Shown: positions 1 through 5,842 of the stretch, in pieces
How positions within the stretch are numbered: position 1 is the stretch's first letter
Layout of the letters: each line of letters starts with the position of its first letter
Source of the DNA: Yoonia sp.
GTDB taxonomy: Bacteria; Pseudomonadota; Alphaproteobacteria; Rhodobacterales; Rhodobacteraceae
Direction: 5' to 3'
DNA length: 5,869 bases
Assembly: GCA_028822885.1 (NCBI GenBank)
Contig: JAPKCP010000206.1
Coordinates: 1 to 5,869, forward strand
Notes under the pieces: model-generated
Told to the model about the DNA's origin: nothing
The model's database searches: none
What the model saw: the letters and a program-made list of their open reading frames with translations, nothing else
Program-made: the position numbers and the translations under genes

Positions 1-119
1 TTATGACCTTCCGCGACAATGGCTATAAGTCCGTGATGACAGGGACAATGGCCCCCAAACACCACACGCCGTGGAAAGATGCGCTTGATGATAGTCTAGA
101 GGTGTATTTGCAAAACTAA
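1..119 (+). CDS. C-terminal end of an unidentified protein (partial)
   Basis: An open frame enters from the left edge and ends at a TAA at 117-119, leaving at most about 38 codons. The visible tail contains RDNGYKSVMTGTMAPKHH and ends in EVYLQN. It is hydrophilic, with no membrane segment and no motif I can assign to a family. The in-frame ATG at 3-5 is unlikely to be the true start, because the frame runs to the window edge and no ribosome binding site can be seen. The gene converges with the minus-strand genes to its right, and a strong hairpin at 130-156 begins 10 bases after the stop, as expected at the end of a transcription unit. I cannot say whether it belongs to the methylated-amine genes. 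Confidence 0.6.
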   Translation, partial: MTFRDNGYKSVMTGTMAPKHHTPWKDALDDSLEVYLQN

Positions 120-121
120 GT

Positions 122-342
122 CTAGTTTGTGGGCCTGCTTTTCCAAAGTAGGCCCAAAGTGATTATGGCTGGGATGGTTTGGATAATCAGTGTCCGTGCC
201 GTCACTGTGAACGCTCCGAAAACCCCGGCAGTTGCGACGAATAGCAGGAAGCAGGTGGTGATGTTCACTTGCGATCTTGAATCCTCAGCGACCAGAACAA
301 GCCCGCGGCTAGGAACGCATTGTAGATCCCCTGATTGATGCC
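122..342 (-). pseudogene. Broken DUF1304-family small membrane protein gene
   Basis: Read leftwards on the minus strand, 342-268 encodes GINQGIYNAFLAAGLFWSL and then meets a TGA at 267-265. The next frame (268-122) continues with a hydrophobic stretch containing FLLFVATAGVFGAFTVTAR and IIQTIPAII, and ends at a TAG at 124-122. Together these match the second half of the DUF1304 family, small integral membrane proteins with a conserved NQGLYNGFLAAG-like motif, a GA-rich helix and a QxxPA motif before the last helix. The N-terminal half, about 50 residues, is missing: upstream of position 342 the frame runs into the end of the 368-799 gene. A single-base frameshift near 265-270 separates the two pieces. 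The function of DUF1304 proteins is not established. This copy should be non-functional unless the frameshift is a sequencing error, and even then it would lack its start. Confidence 0.75.
130..156. terminator. Strong hairpin after the left-edge gene, possible terminator
   Basis: TGGGCCTGCTTT (130-141) pairs with AAAGTAGGCCCA (145-156) around a three-base TCC loop. This gives a 12-bp stem with one G-T mismatch that is a G-U wobble in RNA. It lies 10 bases after the stop of the left-edge gene and, on the other strand, inside the last codons of the DUF1304 relic. No T-run follows on either strand, so it is not a classical intrinsic terminator. It may still end transcription between converging genes or protect the 3' end of the mRNA. 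Confidence 0.5.
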
Positions 343-367
343 TGACCGCGGCGGTCTGGCGCGCACT

Positions 368-799
368 TTAGCTGGCGGATTGTGGCACCCGCAGGAACAC
401 AAGTGTTTGCTGCAACGCGCCCTTGTCCTTCAAAGACACGGCGAACTCTGCACCGTCTAATCTGAACAGGCGCAGGTCATAAGCGTCTGGATGATTGACG
501 CTTTGATCGGTCGCCATAACGACATTTTGTCCCAAGCAAGCAGAGAGTGCTGCGGTGACAGCTTCAAAAGCGTCGATCGCTTCCGGTGTTCGGTAATCAT
601 ATGTCCAATGGCAGTGAACATTGCGGACACCTGATAGCCCAAGGGATGTGCTACAAGTCGCAGTCTGTGACGGAACCGTAGACGGCAAATCAAGCGTTGC
701 AGCCGTGTCCGCTTGCGCAGCCAAACCAGTCAAATCATCGCAAAATTGTGCCTGTGCTGCACCAGTTATCAGGGCGCAAACACAGGCGCACCGGATCAT
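368..799 (-). CDS. Small secreted four-cysteine protein, unknown function
   Basis: This is a complete 143-codon gene that I do not recognise. Residues 1-18 look like a short Sec signal peptide (MIRCACVCALITGAAQAQ) with probable cleavage after AQA or AQAQ, so the product should be periplasmic or secreted. The mature part keeps four cysteines (C20, C49, C63, C88), enough for two disulfides. It has an aromatic and histidine patch around VHCHWTYDYR (61-70), a probable helix at 72-88, and a C-terminal strand-like segment (YDLRLFRLDG). There are no further membrane segments and no enzyme motif. The start codon overlaps the stop of the upstream tdm-like gene as ATGA (799-796), and there is no well-spaced Shine-Dalgarno of its own, so translation is probably coupled to that gene. 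This makes it co-expressed with methylated-amine metabolism, but a role there is inference only. The DUF1304 relic follows it directly. Confidence 0.88.
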   Translation of the reverse strand: MIRCACVCALITGAAQAQFCDDLTGLAAQADTAATLDLPSTVPSQTATCSTSLGLSGVRNVHCHWTYDYRTPEAIDAFEAVTAALSACLGQNVVMATDQSVNHPDAYDLRLFRLDGAEFAVSLKDKGALQQTLVFLRVPQSAS

Positions 800-3177
800 G
801 ACCTTGGACGCTCTTTCTTGGGATCAAACGCGGCGAGGTTTTCGGCAATCTTGGCAGGAAGGCGCATTTGTTGGCCGTCCAATTTGCCAATCTCGACCTC
901 AGTACCTACAGCGGCATGGGCCACGTCAATGCGCGCCATTGCGATGTTTTTACCCAAGATCGGGGAGCGCATCGCGGAGGTGACTTCGCCAATCTGGGCG
1001 CGACCAATGTGGATGCAATCGCCATGACCCACGTCAACATTACTGTCGATTTCCAGACCGACTAGCTTGCGCATGGGGTTTTCTTTGCGGCGGATCAGGG
1101 CATCGCGACCAACAAAGTCATCGGTCTTAGATTTGAGCGGCACAGTAAAGCCGATCCCTGCCTCAAACGGATCAGTTTGATCGCTAAAGTCATAGCCAGC
1201 AAAGATCAAACCAGCTTCGATCCGCAGCATATCAAGCGCTTCAAGTCCCATTGGTTTGATGCCGTGGTCTTGGCCTGCCTCCCAGATTGCATCAAAGATT
1301 TTGGTGCAATCTTTCGGGTGACACATAATCTCGTAACCCAGTTCACCAGTGTAGCCGGTGCGCGACACAACAAACGGCGTGCCAGATTCGTTGTGCAAGC
1401 GTGCAGGGGTAAACCGGAACCAATCGAGCTGCATGAAATTTGGGTTATGGGGCGCAGTCCAAACAAGTTTGCGCAACAGTTCACGGCTTTCTGGACCTTG
1501 AACGGCTACATTGTGCAATTGGTCGGTGGACGACCTGATGAGAACATGAAGGCCATGTTTTTCGGCCAATTCACGGAGCCATTCGCCGCCATAGTCCGAC
1601 CCACCAATCCAGCGGAAGTTATCTTTCGCAAGCCGGAACACGGTGCCATCGTCGATCATGCCGCCATGCTCATAACACATCGCAGTATAGACAACGCCAC
1701 CAGATGCGAGGGTTTTCATATTGCGGGTGAAGGCGTATTGGCACAGCGCCTCGGCATCGGGACCTGTGATCTCAAATTTACGCAGTGGCGACAGATCGGT
1801 GATTACGCATTTCTGGCGGCAGGCGTGGTATTCTTGAATTGGTCCTGCCGCGGCAAAACAATTCGCCAACCAGTAGCCATTATATTCGATGAAATTTTGC
1901 GTATGCTTCGCAAAGCTGTCGTGGAAACCCGTTTGCTTGGTCATCTTTGGCTCCGAATTCGGGGTCACACGGGTCGCAATCGCCCGCTGAAATGTTTCTT
2001 TGCCGCTATAGGTGCGGACGTGAATATCTGTTGGGTTCCAGCCATTGGCGGCTGAGGTGTCATCAGGACAGGCAGAGCTGACACACACAATATCAGTAAG
2101 CGCACGCAGCAGCACAAAGTCGCCGGGCCGCGACCAAGGCTCATCTGCGTACATCACACCATGGTCATCCAAAAATGTGTTGAAGAAAAAGTTGATAGCC
2201 ATCCAGCCGTGACGTGGGGCAACACCGTAATCTTTTAAAGCACCGTTAAAGTTCGCGGAGCAATTGACGTGCCCGGGATAACCGATGTCGTTGTAATACT
2301 TTTCAGTACAGGCCATCGCAAAAGAATCGTGGCGCCCGCACGTGTCTTGGACAACTTCGACCAGTGCCAGCATTTCTTGATCGTAGTATTTAGCATGCAG
2401 TCCGGGCATCGGATAAGCGTGCCCGATCAAGGTGCGGGTCGTCGTCACGTCCAGTGCGTTTTCGATGCCCTTATCTAGCTTGCGCGCTGAGAAACATTCA
2501 AAGTCAGAGCACTGCCTGCCATCCACGTCGATGATTTGGATGTAGTCGCCCGCTTTGACAAAATACGATTCTGCAGTTTGGGTATGCACGCGAATGTCCG
2601 AAATTGGATCAGCCAACGGGTCAGGTACTGCGAAGCGCTCTATTCTTTTGAGCACAGCGCGTTTGATCATGACGGTGAGCGGGGTCGCGGTATCCTGCGC
2701 CTCAGTATCCATTGCCCCGCCAGTGGCTGAAATAATGACAGTGCCATCGCGTTTTGCTGTAAAGTTCGCCTCTGTTTTCGCTGGCGTCGTCGCCTCGAAC
2801 AGGTGAAGCGCAACGGCCTTGCTTAGGTCGATGCCGCGCGCATCCAATCCCATCCGCAATCCGCGTAAAGATTGGTTGTCACTTGTCAACAACGCCTTCA
2901 GGCCACCTGCGTCGCCGTTCGCTGTGGCCCCGATAATACCAGCATCCGTGACGCCTTTGGGGCTGCAGGCAATAATTTCACAATGTTGCCCGCCTTCATC
3001 GTTGATGATCGTCAGCTGATCACCAACCTCAATTGGAATAAGGACAGCACCAAGTCCTTCAACAACATAGCGTTCATAGCCGGGTGGCAGCGAAAATACC
3101 TGCGGCTTGATAATCTTGCTTGGCTTAGGTGGGCCGGGTCGGACCATAATATAGTCGTCTAACATTTCAGATCTCAT
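796..3177 (-). CDS. tdm: Trimethylamine N-oxide demethylase-like DUF1989-GcvT fusion
   Basis: The 793-residue cytoplasmic-type protein has no signal peptide or membrane helices. Residues about 40-130 and 200-385 are two DUF1989-like units. The second holds the metal-site candidates: DVDGRQCSDFEC (217-228), DTCGRHDSFAMAC (278-290), HVNC (303-306) and C365/C370. Residues about 415-780 form a GcvT (aminomethyltransferase) folate domain with GGMIDD (505-510), VQGPES (559-564), SRTGYTGELGYEI (605-617) and LDMLRIEAGL (647-656). DUF1989 plus GcvT in one chain is the known layout of Tdm, which converts trimethylamine N-oxide to dimethylamine and formaldehyde at a zinc site and can load the formaldehyde onto tetrahydrofolate. 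Neighbours support this: a divergent DmmD-like GcvT gene lies 1.5 kb away. The ATG at 3177 lacks a clear Shine-Dalgarno. The ATG at 3165 (residue 5), preceded by GAG seven bases upstream, is a real alternative start. Another DUF1989-GcvT enzyme with a different amine substrate cannot be excluded. Confidence 0.82.
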   Translation of the reverse strand: MRSEMLDDYIMVRPGPPKPSKIIKPQVFSLPPGYERYVVEGLGAVLIPIEVGDQLTIINDEGGQHCEIIACSPKGVTDAGIIGATANGDAGGLKALLTSDNQSLRGLRMGLDARGIDLSKAVALHLFEATTPAKTEANFTAKRDGTVIISATGGAMDTEAQDTATPLTVMIKRAVLKRIERFAVPDPLADPISDIRVHTQTAESYFVKAGDYIQIIDVDGRQCSDFECFSARKLDKGIENALDVTTTRTLIGHAYPMPGLHAKYYDQEMLALVEVVQDTCGRHDSFAMACTEKYYNDIGYPGHVNCSANFNGALKDYGVAPRHGWMAINFFFNTFLDDHGVMYADEPWSRPGDFVLLRALTDIVCVSSACPDDTSAANGWNPTDIHVRTYSGKETFQRAIATRVTPNSEPKMTKQTGFHDSFAKHTQNFIEYNGYWLANCFAAAGPIQEYHACRQKCVITDLSPLRKFEITGPDAEALCQYAFTRNMKTLASGGVVYTAMCYEHGGMIDDGTVFRLAKDNFRWIGGSDYGGEWLRELAEKHGLHVLIRSSTDQLHNVAVQGPESRELLRKLVWTAPHNPNFMQLDWFRFTPARLHNESGTPFVVSRTGYTGELGYEIMCHPKDCTKIFDAIWEAGQDHGIKPMGLEALDMLRIEAGLIFAGYDFSDQTDPFEAGIGFTVPLKSKTDDFVGRDALIRRKENPMRKLVGLEIDSNVDVGHGDCIHIGRAQIGEVTSAMRSPILGKNIAMARIDVAHAAVGTEVEIGKLDGQQMRLPAKIAENLAAFDPKKERPRS

Positions 3178-3218
3178 TGCGCCAGAAGTTGCATAAGCGG
3201 AATAATTGTTTAACTGAA

Positions 3219-3246
3219 AGAATACATACTCATAAGTTTACGGCAA
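3219..3246 (-). promoter_or_regulatory. Candidate promoter of the tdm-like gene
   Basis: On the minus strand, TTGCCG (3246-3241) and TATTCT (3224-3219) are 16 bases apart and resemble sigma-70 -35 and -10 boxes, with four of six consensus bases each. Transcription would start near 3212, giving a leader of about 35 to 47 bases depending on which start codon is used. The -35 box lies partly inside the inverted repeat at 3239-3262. The boxes are only moderately good, so this is a prediction from position and shape. Confidence 0.4.
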
Positions 3247-3262
3247 ACAAATTCGTGCCGTA
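3239..3262. promoter_or_regulatory. Perfect inverted repeat, candidate operator at the tdm promoter
   Basis: TACGGCA (3239-3245) and TGCCGTA (3256-3262) are perfect 7-bp inverted arms around a 10-base AT-rich spacer, with 17 bases between arm centres. This fits a dimeric helix-turn-helix regulator binding two adjacent faces of the helix. The arm nearer the gene covers the candidate -35 box, suggesting repression or class-II activation. The long spacer and missing T-run argue against a terminator. No regulator gene lies in the window, so the protein is unknown. Confidence 0.45.
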
Positions 3263-3687
3263 GCTGTGGTCAATGTGCTACTTTTATGATCTTAACCCAG
3301 CCGCGTGGCTGACGTGCATAACATTTTCGCACCTTCAAATCAGATTTGCGCGTTGACTGGCGAACAGCGCACAGCGAGCGCTTGTGTGCTGAACTAACCA
3401 GCGCATTTTTTGGCAGGACAATGTTGTCAGTTCGGAGCCGAAAGAGTGGAATTCGACACAAACGCCGAATCAACCTAACCCACGATTACTATGAACTTGC
3501 CAGTTGCTGGGAGTATACAACACGCCGTCGCGCCGCAGAACATTGCGTCGTTTATGCTCACCCGTTTCATCGGGGAGACGTATCGACAGTTGGTTGCGAT
3601 CCCAAGTCTTAGACTAGGTTTCACATCCGTCGTCGCTAACTTTTGGAAAGACAATACAGTCTTTTTTGTAGTCTGGGCCAGCCTCAA
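3263..3687. other. Intergenic stretch without a recognisable gene
   Basis: I find no convincing gene here on either strand. The short open frames have no good ribosome binding sites and no familiar motifs. Small structures include a near-perfect inverted repeat at 3366-3373 / 3383-3390 (AGCGCACA / TGTGTGCT, one wobble), with a T-run at 3406-3411 some distance beyond it. There is also a short palindrome AGTCT-T-AGACT at 3605-3615, and an AT-rich hairpin AAGAC / GTCTT followed by Ts around 3648-3667. The stretch sits beside a decayed insertion sequence and may itself be degraded coding DNA, but I cannot name a parent gene. Confidence 0.5.
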
Positions 3688-3743
3688 TGAACTCTGTTGC
3701 ACAAGTCAGCTGGTGCATAGGGCTCCCCTCTTGCTGGGCGGTT

Positions 3744-4469
3744 TCAGTCCACGGCTTTCGTGACAGAGATGCCAAGGGCGGTGCATCAGTTCAGGATCAC
3801 GATGCGCTCAGAGCATTGTCGAGAGAGACTGCGCCAACAGTTGTCGCCTTCCAAGGGTGGGCAGGCGCGCGCGGCGGGATGACCGCAGCGGTAGCGTGGT
3901 CCGCGATGGTAATGTGGGAACTGTGTGTCCCCAATATTGCTGCCAGTCAGCTCCAACACCGGATGAACGACATGAATCCCCCATAGGATTTATTCAACTG
4001 AGCCTACGCTGTATCTCTTGCGCGAATACCACCTGTTTGGTGCCAACGTGGGCCACATCGCAGCTATGGTCGCGATGTCGGATCGTAGTGAGCGACCGGG
4101 CAGCCAAGGTTAGATCGCCCCCAGAAGATCGTGGCGGAACGCTTTTGCGATATTTTTGTTTTGCTCTGTGTAGGGTGAGCAATTGATCAAACGGATTGTC
4201 AGGGCGTTTATTGGGTTAGTGCAGGGGCTTTTGTAGGCTTTTCAAGGTCACAGAAGGTCAGGTCTTTAGCTGAAAATGGGAAGCTAAGCTTGATATGGCT
4301 TCGGAAAAGTTCAAAACTTTGGGCGAGAAGGCCGGGAACTGGGCCAGTGATGGACGAGGGACGCCTGCGCCAGAGACATCGCTAGGCCTAACAGTTTGAG
4401 CCTAAGGCTAGCGGTCCTTGCAAAAGGGCCGCTGGTCAATTTCGAATTTGGCTTAACGGACTTGGATAG
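3744..4469 (-). pseudogene. IS5-family transposase relic, multiply frameshifted
   Basis: Recognisable pieces lie in transposase order on the minus strand but in different frames. These are a start-like LSKSVKP at 4469-4449, where family members have MSKPxKP and the ATG has become CTA; KVL near 4320-4312; LTLHRAKQKYRKSVPPRSSG at about 4179-4120, matching STLSRRQKTLxVSIPYRRSG; and HVGTKQVVFAQEI near 4050, matching HGGTKRRVWRKIH. Then come VLELTGSNIGDTQ at 3959-3921 (VExTGSNIGDAP), TIADHATAAVIPPRAPAHPW at 3910-3851 (AIAxRxAxAVIPPRKNAKPW), and RIVILN-stop-CTALGISVTKAVD at 3806-3744 (RxAVLNGxTALGIPVTExVG). About 40 to 50 residues before the last piece, including the RSRVE-type catalytic glutamate region, are deleted. 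With stops, frameshifts and this loss, the enzyme is dead. Confidence 0.75.
4410..4433. repeat. Hairpin with GCAA tetraloop inside the IS relic
   Basis: AGCGGTCCTT (4410-4419) pairs with AAGGGCCGCT (4424-4433) around GCAA, giving a 10-bp stem with one G-U pair and a GNRA-type loop. No T-run follows on the plus strand and only a short AT-rich stretch on the minus. It lies within the decayed 5' part of the transposase gene, so it may be accidental or a weak terminator that shields the downstream gene. Confidence 0.35.
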
Positions 4470-4552
4470 TGCGCGCTTGCGGCTCGGAGATCTAAAGCAA
4501 CCTGTCGGCCTGAGAATTCAATCGGGTCACCGCGCAGTTGCCTCAAAAGCGT

Positions 4553-4575
4553 CCAATGTGTCTTACCAAGTGTCT
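4553..4575. repeat. Short imperfect direct repeat upstream of the dmmD-like gene
   Basis: CCAATGTGTCT (4553-4563) and CCAAGTGTCT (4566-4575) are direct copies differing by one base of length, with start points 13 bases apart. They lie about 35 bases before the candidate -35 box. They could be half-sites for an activator, but the match is short and may be chance. Confidence 0.25.
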
Positions 4576-4609
4576 GGATGCAGCTTTACTTCCCTGAGAG
4601 GAAACTTTT

Positions 4610-4638
4610 TTGACTAAGAGTCTTGCTTTTGGATTCTG
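4610..4638 (+). promoter_or_regulatory. Candidate promoter of the dmmD-like gene
   Basis: TTGACT (4610-4615) matches five of six bases of the sigma-70 -35 box. Seventeen bases later, ATTCTG (4633-4638) is a poor -10 box. This would start transcription near 4645, giving a leader of about 40 bases. The good -35 and weak -10 suggest dependence on an activator, if the site is real. Confidence 0.35.
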
Positions 4639-4673
4639 CATGAGTCTCAATCCCCCCAACAGAAAACACCGAC

Positions 4674-4678
4674 AGGGA
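4674..4678 (+). promoter_or_regulatory. Ribosome binding site of the dmmD-like gene
   Basis: AGGGA lies eight bases before the ATG at 4687, close to ideal spacing. It supports this start over the out-of-frame TTG and ATG codons further upstream. Confidence 0.6.
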
Positions 4679-4686
4679 TCAGACAC

Positions 4687-5835
4687 ATGGCCATCATCTG
4701 GAGACACTCCAAACTCGCACACCGCCACGCAGCCATCGGCGGAGAGCTTGAAGATTGGAATGGGATGGGAACTGCGTGGTTCTACGACCACACGCCCGAA
4801 CGTGCGAAAGCCGACTATGAGGCGGTCCGCACCAAGGCGGGCTTGATGGATGTGTCTGGCCTGAAAAAATGCTACGTGGTTGGTAAAGATGCGGCCTATG
4901 TCATTGACCGCTGCACCACGCGCAATGTCGAAAAAATTGCCCCCGGTCGTGCGATTTACGCGGCGATGTTGAACACTGAGGGTAAGTTCATTGACGATTG
5001 CGTCATTTATCACCTCGCGGTGAATTCTTGGATGGTTGTGATTGGTACAGGCACAGGCATGGAATCGCTGACATCTGTTGCGGCTGGCAAAGATTGCCAA
5101 GTGCTGTTCGACGATGATCTGCACGACATATCCCTACAAGGCCCCGTTTCTGTTGATCTGTTGGCCAAAGACATCCCAGCTATCCGCGATTTGGCTTACT
5201 TTGGTATCATGCAGACGCGCTTGTATGGCCGTGACGTTATGATTAGCCGGACAGGGTACACTGGCGAGCGCGGATATGAGATTTTCTGCCGTGGTAAAGA
5301 TGTCGTCCACCTGTGGGACACCATCCTAGAGGTCGGCAAAGATATGGGTGTGCGGCCTGTGCAGTTTTCGACGCTCGATATGTTGCGCATTGAAAGCTAT
5401 CTGTTGTTTTACCCCGGTGATAACTCTGAGACCTTCCCGTTTGAGAATGAAATGTGTGGTGATACGCTGTGGGAGCTGGGTCTTGAATTCACCGTTTCTC
5501 CAGACAAGATTGGCTTTATTGGATCTGAAAACCACTATGCGTCGAAAGGCAAAGAGCGGTTCAAAATCTTTGGCGTTCAGCTGGCAGATAGTATGGCCCA
5601 GATGGATATGGGCGCGCGCGTCATGCAGGATGGTTCAGACGTTGGTGTGATCACTTACGGTCTATCATCGGAGCTGAATAGCTATAGCGTTGCGATTGCG
5701 CGGCTTGACCCTGCTGCTGCCAAGGCTGGGACACAACTTTCCGTCGTGCAGCTTGATGGGACAGCGCTCACTGCGACTGCCGAAGAAATGCCGTTCTACG
5801 ATAAGGACAAAAAGGTCCGCACCGCAAAGGGCTGA
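4687..5835 (+). CDS. dmmD: GcvT-like folate-binding protein, probable DmmD
   Basis: The complete 382-residue protein has the length of glycine-cleavage T-protein (about 365) and its landmarks in order: VSGLKK (56-61), EGKFIDD (98-104) with the aspartates where T-protein has its folate-site aspartate, LQGPVS (150-155), SRTGYTGERGYEIF (187-200), LDMLRIESYL (230-239), and a C-terminal barrel with YGLSSELN (324-331). It lacks a signal peptide and should be cytoplasmic. It is clearly related to the C-terminal half of the tdm-like protein. No gcvH or gcvP adjoins it, so a role in glycine cleavage is unlikely. In Ruegeria pomeroyi a gene of this kind, dmmD, accompanies the dimethylamine monooxygenase genes dmmABC and is needed for growth on methylated amines, perhaps by capturing formaldehyde on tetrahydrofolate. 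That assignment is from memory and context. Other demethylases of the GcvT superfamily, such as a sarcosine- or dimethylglycine-type enzyme, remain possible. It is not DmdA-like in sequence. Confidence 0.72.
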   Translation: MAIIWRHSKLAHRHAAIGGELEDWNGMGTAWFYDHTPERAKADYEAVRTKAGLMDVSGLKKCYVVGKDAAYVIDRCTTRNVEKIAPGRAIYAAMLNTEGKFIDDCVIYHLAVNSWMVVIGTGTGMESLTSVAAGKDCQVLFDDDLHDISLQGPVSVDLLAKDIPAIRDLAYFGIMQTRLYGRDVMISRTGYTGERGYEIFCRGKDVVHLWDTILEVGKDMGVRPVQFSTLDMLRIESYLLFYPGDNSETFPFENEMCGDTLWELGLEFTVSPDKIGFIGSENHYASKGKERFKIFGVQLADSMAQMDMGARVMQDGSDVGVITYGLSSELNSYSVAIARLDPAAAKAGTQLSVVQLDGTALTATAEEMPFYDKDKKVRTAKG

Positions 5836-5842
5836 ATGATAA

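Larger units (their letters stand above)
3688..4508 (-). mobile_element. Decayed IS5-family (IS903-like) insertion sequence
   Basis: The left end reads AACTCTGTTGCACAAGTC from 3689, which matches the terminal inverted repeats of alphaproteobacterial IS5-family elements of the IS903 type (CTCTGTTGCACAAATC-like). Transposase fragments on the minus strand run in the correct order from 4469 down to the stop at 3744. The right end is poorly kept: read inward on the minus strand, 4508-4489 is CCGACAGGTTGCTTTAGATC, sharing the GTTGC core and a following ATC. The relic is about 0.82 kb, against roughly 1.05 kb for an intact element, so it has lost DNA by deletion as well as by point decay. It fills most of the space between the two divergent metabolic genes. 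The right boundary is approximate, and no target-site duplication could be identified. Confidence 0.7.

Noticed and set aside
129..338. A 69-codon plus-strand open frame starting with GTG
   Set aside because: It begins inside the 130-156 hairpin region and is antisense to the DUF1304 relic, whose minus-strand translation matches a real family.
1177..2055. A 292-codon plus-strand open frame inside the tdm-like gene
   Set aside because: It is antisense to a well-supported conserved enzyme, has no ribosome binding site and resembles no family. It is a by-product of the codon use of the real gene.
3346..3763. Short plus-strand open frames (3346-3612, 3491-3763) as genes
   Set aside because: They overlap in different frames, lack ribosome binding sites and familiar motifs, and the second runs into the IS relic end.
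3994..4182. A 62-codon minus-strand open frame as a real small gene
   Set aside because: Its translation aligns with the middle of IS5-family transposases (LTLHRAKQ...SVPPRSSGG, HVGTKQVV), so it is a piece of the transposase relic.
4410..4433. Hairpin with GCAA loop as a true intrinsic terminator
   Set aside because: It has no T-run and lies inside decayed transposase coding DNA, with no live gene ending before it.
4591..4605. CTGAGAGG-like motif recalling a TPP riboswitch
   Set aside because: Only the CTGAGA core is present. The second conserved half (ACCTGATC ... GGATAATGCC type) and the closing helices are absent.
4543..5124. A 193-codon minus-strand open frame over the start of the dmmD-like gene
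   Set aside because: It is antisense to conserved GcvT motifs, is rich in His and Arg as expected of a shadow frame, and has no plausible start signals.
4687..5835. Annotation as DmdA (DMSP demethylase) or as glycine-cleavage GcvT
   Set aside because: The sequence does not resemble DmdA beyond the superfamily fold, and no gcvH, gcvP or glycine riboswitch is nearby.
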